A stretch of DNA of 64,000 bases from RGIG2000 sp045612665 (GCA_045612665.1 JAZKZO010000038.1:1-64000); one strand, 5' to 3'. Positions 27,065 through 35,812 are shown, numbered from the stretch's first letter. A program made the numbers and translations. Notes: generated by a model from the sequence alone, not told the origin.

Positions 27065-27104
27065 AAAAAACCTCCGCAATACTTTTTTCATAGTATTTGC
27101 GGAG
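27065..27104 (-). terminator. terminator hairpin whose 3' arm carries the next gene's ribosome binding site
   Basis: Minus strand: CTCCGCAAATACT (27092-27104) pairs with AGTATTGCGGAG (27072-27083) with one bulged A and an 8-base loop, followed by G and six T (27065-27070). The GGAGG of the SpoVAF-like gene (27071-27075) is the end of the 3' arm and its ATG follows the T-run directly. The element can end transcription from the upstream gene and, if read through, hide the ribosome binding site. Confidence 0.75.
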
Positions 27105-27113
27105 ATTTTGTTT

Positions 27114-28232
27114 TTAATCGAATTTTTTAAAGAATTGATAGAAATAGCAAGGAATGTTGCCGTTTGAGAGCTTTCTAACCTTATCGGGCTTTCGTCCGTA
27201 GAAGCGCGAAAACTGCTCGTGATTTGTGATAACGTAGATTTGCCAGCTATCAAGGGTTTTGAAGTGTTCGCCCATTTTACGATAGAGCTGTTCAGCCTCG
27301 CGCAAGGTCATAAGTCGCTCTCCGTACGGTGGATTGCACACAACCGTTCCACGCCTTCCCTCGGTTTTTATTGTGAGTGCGTCCTGCTGAAAAATCTTCA
27401 TATTTTGATACACTCCCGCGTGTTTTGCGCTTTCGGTAGCAATTTTTACGCACTCGGGGTCGATATCAGATGCATATGCCTCGAAGGCGGAATCGGTTAT
27501 AATCTTCGACCTTGCCTCTTCTCTTGCATCTATCCAAATTTGCTTTGAAAATTGAGGGTAGATTTGCGAAATGAATGCGCGATCAAGTCCCGGTGCGCGA
27601 TTTAGCATCATCATTGTGGCTTCAATTGCGATAGTGCCCGAGCCACAAAACGGGTCCCAAAATAAAACGTTTTCTCTTGGTCTTGCAAGCTTGGCAAGAG
27701 CGCACGCAAGCGTTTCTCTTATAGGCGCTTCAACGCTCTTTGGACGGTATCCTCTTTTATGAAGTGGTACGCCCGAGGTATCAATCATAAGAGTTGCTCT
27801 ATTTTTGAAAATAAAGAAATCGATTTGATATTTTATGCCTGTTTCCTCAAACCAAGAAATGCCGTATGCCTTGGTAAGTCTTGAAACAACTGCTCTTTTT
27901 ATGATTTTTTGGCAATCGGGAACTGAAAAAAGCGCACTTTTTATGCTATGTCCCTTTACAGGAAATTCATCGGATTTTCCTATCCATTTTTCCCATTCGA
28001 GTGCCTTTGTGCCCTCAAAAAGGTCATCAAAGGTAAGTGCCTCGAATTCGCCAACCTTGATATAAAGTCTTTCGGCAAAGCGAAGTCCTATATTACATCT
28101 TGCAACGGCACTCTCGTCGCCCTCAAAGGTAACTCTGCCGTCCATTGTTTCGAGCCTTTTATAGCCGAGATTATCAATTTCCTCGCCAAGAAGGCTTTCA
28201 AGTCCGAAAAGACATGTTGCTACATATTCCAT
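27114..28232 (-). CDS. THUMP-domain class I rRNA methyltransferase (RlmL-type)
   Basis: A 372-residue protein. An N-terminal ferredoxin-like/THUMP region (residues 1-155) precedes a Rossmann methyltransferase with motif I FWDPFCGSGTIAIEA (about 190) and the catalytic NPPYGERL motif (about 305), characteristic of N2-guanine methyltransferases related to E. coli RlmL N-terminal half (m2G2445 of 23S rRNA). The ATG lies two bases after the stop of the response-regulator gene, with AAAAGGA as ribosome binding site, so the two are one transcript. Confidence 0.9.
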   Translation of the reverse strand: MEYVATCLFGLESLLGEEIDNLGYKRLETMDGRVTFEGDESAVARCNIGLRFAERLYIKVGEFEALTFDDLFEGTKALEWEKWIGKSDEFPVKGHSIKSALFSVPDCQKIIKRAVVSRLTKAYGISWFEETGIKYQIDFFIFKNRATLMIDTSGVPLHKRGYRPKSVEAPIRETLACALAKLARPRENVLFWDPFCGSGTIAIEATMMMLNRAPGLDRAFISQIYPQFSKQIWIDAREEARSKIITDSAFEAYASDIDPECVKIATESAKHAGVYQNMKIFQQDALTIKTEGRRGTVVCNPPYGERLMTLREAEQLYRKMGEHFKTLDSWQIYVITNHEQFSRFYGRKPDKVRKLSNGNIPCYFYQFFKKFD

Positions 28233-28234
28233 TA

Positions 28235-28951
28235 TTAGTCTTCCTTTTCGCTAGTTTCCGGATAAACCTCGAATTTGTAGCCTACGCCCCAAATTGTCTT
28301 GAGCTCCCACTTTTTAGATGCTCCGTCAAGCTTTTCGCGAAGTCGCTTGATATGAACGTCAACTGTACGGGAGTCGCCAAGATAATCGAAGCTCCAAACC
28401 TTGTTAAGAAGCTGATCTCTTGTGTATACTCTATTATAGTTTTGTGCCATAAAGTAAAGAAGCAAAAGCTCCTTATGTGGCATTGTAACCGTTACGCCCT
28501 TTACCTTGATTTCGTGATGAGCGAGGTTAATTTCAAGGTTATCAAAGCGAAGAATGTTCTTGTCATCAACAGGTGCATCTGCAACTCCGCAACGGCGAAG
28601 AATTGCCCTTACTCTTGCAAGAAGCTCCTTCAAATCAAAGGGCTTTACAAGATAATCGTCAGCACCGAGCTCAAGCCCGAGAACCTTATCAAATACGTCT
28701 CCCTTTGCACTTATCATAATAATCGGTGTAGAGGAAAGAGCGCGAATTTGTCTGCAAACCTCGTTACCTTCCTTTTTAGGAAGCATATTTTCAAGAAGAA
28801 CGATATCAGGCTCGTATGCCTTGAATGCCTCAATGCCCTCAACGCCATCGTTTGCCTCAACAACCTCATAGCCCTCGTTCTTAAAATAAAGTCTTATTAC
28901 CTCGCAAAAGTTCTTATCACTATCGATAATTAGCATTTTTGTTCCTATCAT
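28235..28951 (-). CDS. OmpR/PhoB-family response regulator with Glu at the phospho-acceptor site
   Basis: A 238-residue two-domain regulator. The receiver domain has Asp10 (but Ser11 where a second acid is usual), Ser81 (switch Thr/Ser) and the Lys of VKPFD, while the phospho-acceptor in PDIVLLENMLP is Glu54 (codon GAA) instead of Asp. The C-terminal winged-helix domain (about 135-232) is intact, with the recognition helix region SRTVDVHIKRLREKL. Asp to Glu often mimics the phosphorylated state, so the protein may be constitutively active; this is inference. No sensor kinase gene is adjacent. GGAGG lies 10 bases before the start; an in-frame ATG five codons later is an alternative. Confidence 0.9.
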   Translation of the reverse strand: MIGTKMLIIDSDKNFCEVIRLYFKNEGYEVVEANDGVEGIEAFKAYEPDIVLLENMLPKKEGNEVCRQIRALSSTPIIMISAKGDVFDKVLGLELGADDYLVKPFDLKELLARVRAILRRCGVADAPVDDKNILRFDNLEINLAHHEIKVKGVTVTMPHKELLLLYFMAQNYNRVYTRDQLLNKVWSFDYLGDSRTVDVHIKRLREKLDGASKKWELKTIWGVGYKFEVYPETSEKED

Positions 28952-28982
28952 TTTGCGTATCCTCCAAAATAAGTCTTGTTAC

Positions 28983-29011
28983 ATTGTAACACATAAATAT
29001 GAATTTGTAAA
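28983..29011 (-). promoter_or_regulatory. promoter of the response-regulator gene with palindrome on the -10
   Basis: Minus strand: TTTACA (29006-29011), 17-bp spacer, TACAAT (28983-28988). The -10 is inside the palindrome GTTACATTGTAAC (28978-28990), a candidate operator. Confidence 0.6.
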
Positions 29012-29044
29012 TAATTTGTTCATAATTTCGTTTTATTTTATTTA

Positions 29045-29087
29045 ATTTTAACCTATTTTTGTGAAGGTTTTGTGAACGAAATGTGAA
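29045..29087 (-). promoter_or_regulatory. triple TTCACA direct repeat (Pho-box-like) with -10-like TAAAAT
   Basis: Minus strand has TTCACA at 29082-29087, 29071-29076 and 29060-29065, each separated by exactly 5 bases (11-bp pitch, one helical turn). Nine bases further is TAAAAT (29045-29050). Tandem hexamers at this pitch are how PhoP/PhoB-type regulators bind; the downstream gene encodes such a regulator. Direct binding is inferred. Confidence 0.6.
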
Positions 29088-29143
29088 TATGGACTTAATT
29101 TTATATATTTTTTAATATTTTTTTGCAAATTTGCCTTTTAGTC

Positions 29144-29172
29144 TTGATAAATTCGAAAAAATAATGTAAAAT
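29144..29172 (+). promoter_or_regulatory. promoter of ychF
   Basis: TTGATA (29144-29149), 17-bp spacer, TAAAAT (29167-29172). Confidence 0.7.
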
Positions 29173-29209
29173 TGTACTGAACTTTTATTATATAAAGAGG
29201 TAAATATAA

Positions 29210-30304
29210 ATGAAGCTTGGTATTGTTGGATTGCCTAACGTTGGCAAAAGTACTCTTTTCAATGCACTCACTAATGCAGGTGCGCAAAGTGCAAACTATC
29301 CATTCTGCACAATTGAGCCTAACGTTGGTGTTGTAAGCGTTCCTGACTCTCGTCTTGACGAGCTTGCAAAGATGTACAATCCTGAAAAATATACTCCTGC
29401 TGTTATCGAATTCGTTGACATTGCAGGACTTGTAAGAGGCGCGTCCAAGGGTGAGGGACTTGGAAACAAGTTCTTGTCTCACATAAGAGAGGTTGACGCT
29501 ATCGTTCACGTTGTAAGATGCTTTGAGAACAACGATATTATTCACGTTGACGGCGGAGTTGATCCTATGCGCGACGTTGAAACTATAAATTTGGAGCTTA
29601 TCTTCTCCGATATTGAAATTATCGAGCGCAGAATTGATGCTGTTAAAAAGGCTATGAAGGGCGACAAAACGCTCGCTCCAAAGGTTGAGCTTTTCGAGAG
29701 AGTTCACGCAGCGCTTGAGGAAGGCAAAACCGCCCGTTCTCTTGACTACACTGAGGAAGAGATGGAAATGATGGGCGACGTTGCGCTTCTTACAATTAAG
29801 CCTGTAATTTACGCAGCTAACATAAGCGAGAGCGATGTAGGAAGCGACCTTTCGGATAACAAGTACTATCAAAGCGTTGTTGAGTTCGCAAAGACTGAAA
29901 AGAGCGAGGTTATCCCTGTTTGTGCCGAGATAGAGGCTCAAATTGCCGAGCTTGACGACGAGGATAAGGAAATGTTCCTTAGCGACCTTGGAATCGAGGA
30001 AAGCGGTCTTGACAGGCTTATCAAGGCAAGCTATTCTCTACTTGGACTTATCAGCTATCTTACAGCAGGTCCACAAGAGGTTCGTGCTTGGACAATTATC
30101 AAGGGCACAAAGGCTCCACAGGCAGCAGGTAAAATTCACTCCGACTTCGAGCGTGGATTTATCCGTGCTGAAATCGTTTCATTTGACGACCTTATGGCGT
30201 GTGGCTCAATGAACAACGCAAAGGAAAAGGGTCTTGTCCGCTCCGAGGGCAAGGAATACGTTATTGCCGACGGCGATATCGTTCTATTTAGATTTAACGT
30301 ATAA
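29210..30304 (+). CDS. ychF: redox-responsive ATPase/GTPase YchF
   Basis: A 364-residue Obg-family P-loop protein that binds ribosomes and prefers ATP. G1 GLPNVGKST (residues 7-15), the DIAGLVRGASKGEGLGNKFL G3 region (about 68-88) and a C-terminal TGS domain (about 280-362, ending in ...VIADGDIVLFRFNV) are all visible. The noncanonical G4 region that gives ATP preference is in the CAEIE/AANISE stretch near 205. AAAGAGGT precedes the start. Monocistronic with its own promoter and terminator. Confidence 0.95.
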   Translation: MKLGIVGLPNVGKSTLFNALTNAGAQSANYPFCTIEPNVGVVSVPDSRLDELAKMYNPEKYTPAVIEFVDIAGLVRGASKGEGLGNKFLSHIREVDAIVHVVRCFENNDIIHVDGGVDPMRDVETINLELIFSDIEIIERRIDAVKKAMKGDKTLAPKVELFERVHAALEEGKTARSLDYTEEEMEMMGDVALLTIKPVIYAANISESDVGSDLSDNKYYQSVVEFAKTEKSEVIPVCAEIEAQIAELDDEDKEMFLSDLGIEESGLDRLIKASYSLLGLISYLTAGPQEVRAWTIIKGTKAPQAAGKIHSDFERGFIRAEIVSFDDLMACGSMNNAKEKGLVRSEGKEYVIADGDIVLFRFNV

Positions 30305-30305
30305 A

Positions 30306-30336
30306 AGAAAAGCTCCGACTTGGTCGGAGCTTTTTG
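30306..30336 (+). terminator. terminator of ychF
   Basis: AAAGCTCCGAC and GTCGGAGCTTT around TTG, then TTTTT; bidirectional. Confidence 0.88.
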
Positions 30337-30339
30337 TTG

Positions 30340-32157
30340 TTAAAATACGATTTTATCGCCGATGTATTCAACTACCAAAGCAGAATTCATATTTTCTTTA
30401 TTTGCGATAAATACAGGAATCAACGTATCATAATCACCAAGGAGCTTATTAAGATTAGTGCTTGAAACGTCAACACTTATTGTTACGTTATTAGTCGACT
30501 TAACGTCATCCACGAAGGTATCATAGTTCTTTTCTTGTACGAAGATCATAGGTACTTCTATTTCATGTGCAACATATTTTTCCTCGGTTGCATCATATGA
30601 ATAAACATATTGTGTTCTAAACTCAATATCAAAGCGTCTTGAAAGAAGAACCTTTTTAGCCGCCCAAGCAGTCGAAGAACCGTTTACAAACACCTTTGCA
30701 TCATTGTTGCCATCCTTAGGCTGATATTTAATGGTGTTAATTCCGTTGATATCATCCAAGTTGAACCACAATGTGTCATATTTAACGGCAGAAAGTGTTT
30801 CGTTTACCTCATAGCCCAAAAGCTTGCCTGTGTTGGCGTTATAAAGTTCACAAATAGTACCGGTAAATCCAATCATACCACTTGCCTTATTTCCTACAAC
30901 TGACACATAGTCATCTGTAATGTAGAACTCAGCACAGCTTCCTGTTTCAACGCCTGCTGCGGTAAGATATTCATAGATTGAGCCGCTAACATCTCCGTTT
31001 CTATCTTTTTCAATAGAGAACATTGCGCGTCTTACGCCCAAATATTTAATAGCGAATTCATAAGAATTTTCCGCAACGGTATATCTAAGAGCGTTTGCAT
31101 CGCCCAATTGAATTCTTACAACTCTTTCGCTTGTTTCAACGTCCATGGACAAAGCAATTTGAACAGTTTGTGTTCCCAAAACAGGCAAGTTGGCTGTATA
31201 CTCAACTACATAAAAAATTGTTTCACCGTCGAAATCGATGGTAATGTCATAAATGCTTTCTTCAAAAGCATAGTGTGCGGTGTTTGCCGGGTTTTTGTCA
31301 AAATAATTGTTAAATGCGGAAATAGAAGTTGTTGAAAGGCCTTCAATAACAGTCAATACATTAAAGAAGGTTTGTGACTGTTGTAGATTGTCAAGCACCA
31401 TTTGATATTGCTCGCCATAACCGTATGTAACATTGGAAACATTAACAAAGCTCGAATAATCGTTTATAATGTTATTTGCATTTACCAAATTTGCGCTATA
31501 GTCAGGGCGCATAGTTTCAGGAATATAGCTATACGGATTCAATTGATATCCGCTAAGCAAGGAGCTAAGCAAGCTCTTTGCATCAACAACGGTGTTCCAT
31601 ATAGCAAAATATTCTACGTTTCCGGTAATTGGAGTGGTGAAATCGACACCGTTTTCACCGTTTTTATCTGTAGCCCAACCAATAAATTTATGTCCTTCAA
31701 AGGTAGGATCTGTTGGTTTCGATGCCAAAGCGCCGTATTCTACAGTTTGTGATTGAACAGCGCTTCCGCCGTTAGAATTAAAGGTAACAGTATATTTCTG
31801 CTTTACCTTTGTAACAATAGAATAATACGAAGCGTCCTTTGTTGCGTTTGGAATAGCATTTAGCACACTTCCGTTGCTGCTTTCGCTCCAACCCTCAACT
31901 GTATAATCCCACTCGGCAGTATCTGCCTTTGTGTAAGAATATGAAGGCGCGTTTCCTTCGGTTACGGAGTCGGTCTTCAATAAGTTACCCGATTCATCAA
32001 ACCACTTGATCGTGTATTTTACGGCTTGTGATGAGGATTCCTCACTTGACGAGCTCTCGCTTGATGAACTGCTGCTAGATGAATCACCGTTATCGCAAGA
32101 AACAACAAGCAATAGCGAGATCAAAAGAGCAACAATTAAACATAGTAATTTTTTCAT
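30340..32157 (-). CDS. lipoprotein with Ser-rich spacer and InlB B-type repeat
   Basis: A 605-residue exported lipoprotein. Signal peptide with lipobox LVVSC (Cys about residue 21), then a run of Ser/Glu (about 26-46) as spacer. Two beta-grasp modules of the Listeria-Bacteroides (InlB B-repeat) kind follow: YTIKWFDESGNLL...W and YTVTFNSNGGSAVQ...FIGWATD (about 47-190). The large remainder (about 195-605) is beta-rich and unrecognised. Such repeats are cell-surface stalks or adhesion modules. AAGGAG before the start. Base composition is AT-richer than the flanking housekeeping genes, hinting at an accessory gene. Confidence 0.75.
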   Translation of the reverse strand: MKKLLCLIVALLISLLLVVSCDNGDSSSSSSSSESSSSEESSSQAVKYTIKWFDESGNLLKTDSVTEGNAPSYSYTKADTAEWDYTVEGWSESSNGSVLNAIPNATKDASYYSIVTKVKQKYTVTFNSNGGSAVQSQTVEYGALASKPTDPTFEGHKFIGWATDKNGENGVDFTTPITGNVEYFAIWNTVVDAKSLLSSLLSGYQLNPYSYIPETMRPDYSANLVNANNIINDYSSFVNVSNVTYGYGEQYQMVLDNLQQSQTFFNVLTVIEGLSTTSISAFNNYFDKNPANTAHYAFEESIYDITIDFDGETIFYVVEYTANLPVLGTQTVQIALSMDVETSERVVRIQLGDANALRYTVAENSYEFAIKYLGVRRAMFSIEKDRNGDVSGSIYEYLTAAGVETGSCAEFYITDDYVSVVGNKASGMIGFTGTICELYNANTGKLLGYEVNETLSAVKYDTLWFNLDDINGINTIKYQPKDGNNDAKVFVNGSSTAWAAKKVLLSRRFDIEFRTQYVYSYDATEEKYVAHEIEVPMIFVQEKNYDTFVDDVKSTNNVTISVDVSSTNLNKLLGDYDTLIPVFIANKENMNSALVVEYIGDKIVF

Positions 32158-32237
32158 TTTTCTCTCCTTATAAATAAGATTTATATAATTTATGTAACCA
32201 ACAAAACCTACAAGATCATGATTTTTATCAATCGATT

Positions 32238-34565
32238 TTAATAATCAAATGTTCTTGAAAAGTAAATAGTTTTATAATTTGTCGTTGTGGAGTAGTAAGA
32301 ATTATAATAAAAATCACTTGCCCATCCACTTGGCTGTGATGCCGCTTCGCAATATAAGTAAAATGTTGAAGAAGACGTATTAACAAATGCCCTGTTCTCT
32401 ATTTTTGTAATATTATTCGGAATATAAAAATACCTAGTTCCACTTCCAGAATAAAATCCTGTTTTTATTGTTTTAACTGTTATACCGTCAATTTTTCTCG
32501 GAATATTAACCGTGCTTGATGAACCTATATATTTCAGCAAAGAAATGCTCGTTCCATCCACAATATAGATAAAATTATCCGTAGCCCTAATATTTTCAAC
32601 ATCTCCATAATCAACGGAATATTGAATTTTCTTACTTGAAGTGTTTTGTCCTGCCCAGTAAGAATCCCATTCGCTAGGCTTACTATTTGCCTCAATCAAA
32701 AAGACATCACAATAAACATTACTGTCAAAGCCATATGCATTTATAACACTCACGGACTTTGGAATGTAAATGAAAATAACATCCTCAATATATCTAAACG
32801 CTTTGCTTTGTATTTTTGTTATTCCATCCTCAATTTTTATGGTTTTAGTAATCTCCCAATCCAAGCAAGCTATTGCATTTGAGCGAATAGTATAAACTCG
32901 TGAACCATTAAAGGTTGATTTTACCACAAGATTCTCACTTGTATAATCCATTGATGCAAGAAGCGAATATCCCAAAAGTTCATCGTAATAATAACTCTTG
33001 TTTTTAGAGTTATATTTCACCTTATCAGGATTAATTTCAAGCGCAGTTCTACATTCCGACTCGAGCCACGTTGTTGATGTTAGGACATCGTTTTCGGCTA
33101 TAAATTCATCATAAAATGTAGGATATGAGCTACCTTCAAAAGCATAGTATCGAAATTCACTCAAATTATCCATATAGCTCATTTTATTTACCGATTTAGG
33201 AATAAATATCATTGTACAGACACTCCAGAATGTACCATGGTCAATTTCGGTTACTGTGTCAGGAATTTTAACCTCTTCCAGAACCGTAAGCTCCGATAAA
33301 ACTATCGATACATTTGCCGAATTCAAATCAACATTATATTTTTTGTATCTATTACCTCCAATTGAACCAAAACCATATCCGATTTTTGTAACTTCGCAAT
33401 TAGATAATCTATCAGGAATTTCAATTCTTTTATCTTTTCCTATGTAGTGATGGACTGTCGCTTCTGTTCCAATTACGGCATATATGTATTCATCATTTTT
33501 TCTACAACCATAAGTTACACATCCCCATTCGCTAGTGCCAGCAATATTATCAGCCCAATTTTGAGGTTTGCTTGCATGAGCCGAATAGACGAAAACCCCG
33601 TCAAATGCATAAGAGCCAACATATTCAACATTACTATCAAGATATACATAGTTTCCATTATGGCCAAAATAACCATCAAGACTATGACTTCCAAAATGTG
33701 TTATATTTTGATAATTGATTTCCTCAAGATATGTTCCCGAAAAGGCGTATTCTCCAAGATACACCGTTTTTTCTGGCAACTCAACTCTCTTAAGTGCTGT
33801 ATCTCTAAAAGCATAGTTCGGTATTTTTTCTATTTGTGCTCCGTTAAAATCAACAATTCCAAGCGAAGTACAACCATCAAAAGCATAATCAGAAAGATAT
33901 ACCATGTTTTTTGAAAATGAAATAGAGGTGATTTTTGTATTATCCTCGAAAGCCTCTCTATCTATTGCAATAACAGGAACTGCTCCTACATAGTTCGGAA
34001 TAACCACATCCGCGTCATTTCCGTCATAATCACAAACAATCATTCCCGCAATTCCGTTTATAGAAATAGTTTCAAAGGATAGTCCGTCGCTTATTTTTCT
34101 ATCATCCCGAGAATAATCGGCGAGGACACCTGTATCCTCATTATCTATCCACCAATTTCCGTTTTCGCCAATATAAGGAGTTTTTCCATCGTCTCCCGTG
34201 TTTCCTTTATCTCCTTTATCGCCCTTCTCGCCATTTTCGCCGTTCGTTACAGTATATTTTGTTAGTGTTCCATCGGAAAAATAAATGAAATAGGTATCCA
34301 CAAGCCCTTCGGTAAACTTTGTTATATCGACAATTTCAACGCTTTCGCCGTTTTTCCCATCCTTACCTGTATAGCCTTTATCTCCTTTATCTCCTTTTTC
34401 GCCCACATCGCCTTTTTCTCCTTGTGGACCTTGTGCTTGAACTCCGAGATCCTCGTCTCCTATCCACCAATTTCCATTTTCGCCAATGTAAGGAGTATTA
34501 TCCTCACACGCCATCAAGAAAAGACACATAAAAACCGCGAACAAAATATACAATAATTTTTTCAT
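32238..34565 (-). CDS. lipoprotein with collagen-like Gly-X-Y tracts and BspA-type leucine-rich repeats
   Basis: A 775-residue exported lipoprotein. Lipobox FLMAC (Cys about residue 20). Two collagen-like tracts, about ten triplets (from GPQGEKGDVGEKGDKGDKG) and about seven triplets, are each joined to a copy of a module reading PYIGENGNWWI (about residues 25 and 130), an internal duplication. From about residue 190 to the end there are BspA-type (LRR_5) leucine-rich repeats (ITSISFSKNMVYLSDYAFDGCTSL and similar). This fits a trimeric stalk carrying an adhesion or ligand-binding domain. AAAAGGA before the start. It lies 80 bases upstream of the InlB-type lipoprotein gene on the same strand. 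Confidence 0.82.
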   Translation of the reverse strand: MKKLLYILFAVFMCLFLMACEDNTPYIGENGNWWIGDEDLGVQAQGPQGEKGDVGEKGDKGDKGYTGKDGKNGESVEIVDITKFTEGLVDTYFIYFSDGTLTKYTVTNGENGEKGDKGDKGNTGDDGKTPYIGENGNWWIDNEDTGVLADYSRDDRKISDGLSFETISINGIAGMIVCDYDGNDADVVIPNYVGAVPVIAIDREAFEDNTKITSISFSKNMVYLSDYAFDGCTSLGIVDFNGAQIEKIPNYAFRDTALKRVELPEKTVYLGEYAFSGTYLEEINYQNITHFGSHSLDGYFGHNGNYVYLDSNVEYVGSYAFDGVFVYSAHASKPQNWADNIAGTSEWGCVTYGCRKNDEYIYAVIGTEATVHHYIGKDKRIEIPDRLSNCEVTKIGYGFGSIGGNRYKKYNVDLNSANVSIVLSELTVLEEVKIPDTVTEIDHGTFWSVCTMIFIPKSVNKMSYMDNLSEFRYYAFEGSSYPTFYDEFIAENDVLTSTTWLESECRTALEINPDKVKYNSKNKSYYYDELLGYSLLASMDYTSENLVVKSTFNGSRVYTIRSNAIACLDWEITKTIKIEDGITKIQSKAFRYIEDVIFIYIPKSVSVINAYGFDSNVYCDVFLIEANSKPSEWDSYWAGQNTSSKKIQYSVDYGDVENIRATDNFIYIVDGTSISLLKYIGSSSTVNIPRKIDGITVKTIKTGFYSGSGTRYFYIPNNITKIENRAFVNTSSSTFYLYCEAASQPSGWASDFYYNSYYSTTTNYKTIYFSRTFDY

Positions 34566-34612
34566 TTTATTTTCCTTTTATATTTTTGAATAGTTAAATT
34601 CAACATATGTAA

Positions 34613-35527
34613 TCAATTCATGTCAAATTCGGCAAGGTCGCATTCTCTTATAGCCTTGTTTTGAGATGCTAGGCTAAATGGATACACGAACGGTGCGCAA
34701 ACGAAGGCTATTACAAAGCCGAGGAATGCAAAAAGGATTGCACCTAGGAATCCGAGAATTCCAAAAAGTATCTTCATTGAAATCAACCACAAAATTCCAT
34801 CTATATCAAATGTAAAAATAAGTCCCGGGAAGTGAATTGATTTTTCTGCCATATCAAGGAATATATTTCTTACTACTCCGTCAAAGAACATTTGTGCTGT
34901 AAAAGCGAATGACATATATCCAAGAACAATTCCGGCTACAACTCCTGTACCCTTATTATCAAAGCATATAATCGAAGCAATAAGCGCAGCCAAGCCTATA
35001 CAAATGCCTGTTATGATGCTTGCGTTTCTTTTAAAACGCATTCTTGATCTATTGTGGTTTTCAGTACGTTTTGCAGCCTCTGCTCTTGCCTTTTCTTCTC
35101 TTATCTCTTTTCTTTGTGCTTCCTTTTTATTTTCTAAGCATTTCGAGCAAATAACCTTAGGATTAACCTCTCCGAGATTCTCCTCGGTTACAGTTATTCC
35201 GCAAGAGGTACAAAAGCCAAGAGCCTTGGTGGAATTCATCTCTTCCACAACGCCCTTTATTTCGGTAGCTATATTATCTACGTCTTCTTTTGTAACAACC
35301 GATTGCTCCTCTTGCTTTTCTTCCTTTTTTTCCTCTATATCTAATAGTTCTACCATAGATACGTTGAATAGTTCCGAGAGTCTTTTTAAAGTAGATATAT
35401 CCGGCTCGGACAAATCATTCTCCCATTTTGAAATCGCCTGAGCGCTTATGTTCAAGTGCTCTCCCAGCTCCTGTTGTGTCATACCGCTTGTTCTGCGATA
35501 CTGTGATAGCTTTTCGCCAAGTGTCAT
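34613..35527 (-). CDS. XRE-family regulator fused to zinc ribbon and membrane helices
   Basis: A 304-residue protein in three parts: an XRE/Cro helix-turn-helix (residues 1-60: GMTQQELGEHLNISAQAISKWE), a zinc ribbon (CTSCG...CSKC, about 115-135) followed by a charged coiled coil, and four or so membrane helices (about 170-295). It is therefore a membrane-bound DNA-binding protein. The start at 35527 follows GGAGG; an upstream in-frame start lacks a ribosome binding site. It faces the small XRE gene at 35813. Its target and signal are unknown. Confidence 0.82.
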   Translation of the reverse strand: MTLGEKLSQYRRTSGMTQQELGEHLNISAQAISKWENDLSEPDISTLKRLSELFNVSMVELLDIEEKKEEKQEEQSVVTKEDVDNIATEIKGVVEEMNSTKALGFCTSCGITVTEENLGEVNPKVICSKCLENKKEAQRKEIREEKARAEAAKRTENHNRSRMRFKRNASIITGICIGLAALIASIICFDNKGTGVVAGIVLGYMSFAFTAQMFFDGVVRNIFLDMAEKSIHFPGLIFTFDIDGILWLISMKILFGILGFLGAILFAFLGFVIAFVCAPFVYPFSLASQNKAIRECDLAEFDMN

Positions 35528-35727
35528 AATATTTCCTCCATTCAAAACCGAGACCAAATTTTGGGTGTCTTCAGTAATTCCACGATATCACGACTTAAAC
35601 CAAAAGTCAATAAACCGAAAGTTGATTTTCTACACTTTTAGTTGATAAGCCATTTGAAGTAGAAAAAGCAAGCGTTTTATCCCAAAAATTAACACGTATT
35701 TACAGTTTTCGAAGCATATCTTATGTT

Positions 35728-35783
35728 TACATTATATAATGTATACGTCTATTTGTCAAGATATTTTTAGTTATATAATGTAT
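35728..35783 (+). promoter_or_regulatory. 16-bp palindrome and repeated half-site over a promoter
   Basis: TACATTATATAATGTA (35728-35743) is a perfect palindrome. TTATATAATGTAT recurs at 35732-35744 and 35771-35783; the second copy carries a -10-like TATAAT (35774-35779) behind TTGTCA (35753-35758, 15-bp spacer). Likely operator of the small XRE regulator just downstream. Confidence 0.55.
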
Positions 35784-35812
35784 TCATTAGATACATAAAA
35801 TAAGGGGTATAT

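Noticed and set aside
28145..28933. 262-residue plus-strand frame opposite the response regulator
   Set aside because: Antisense shadow of an intact two-domain regulator; Cys/Asn-rich composition and no ribosome binding site.
29138..29941. 267-residue minus-strand frame opposite ychF
   Set aside because: Antisense shadow of ychF, which has full GTPase motifs and its own promoter and terminator.
32300..34200. Short-repeat array resembling a CRISPR or tandem DNA repeat in the lipoprotein gene
   Set aside because: The repetition follows the protein-level Gly-X-Y and leucine-rich periodicity and is inside an open frame; there are no equal spacers.
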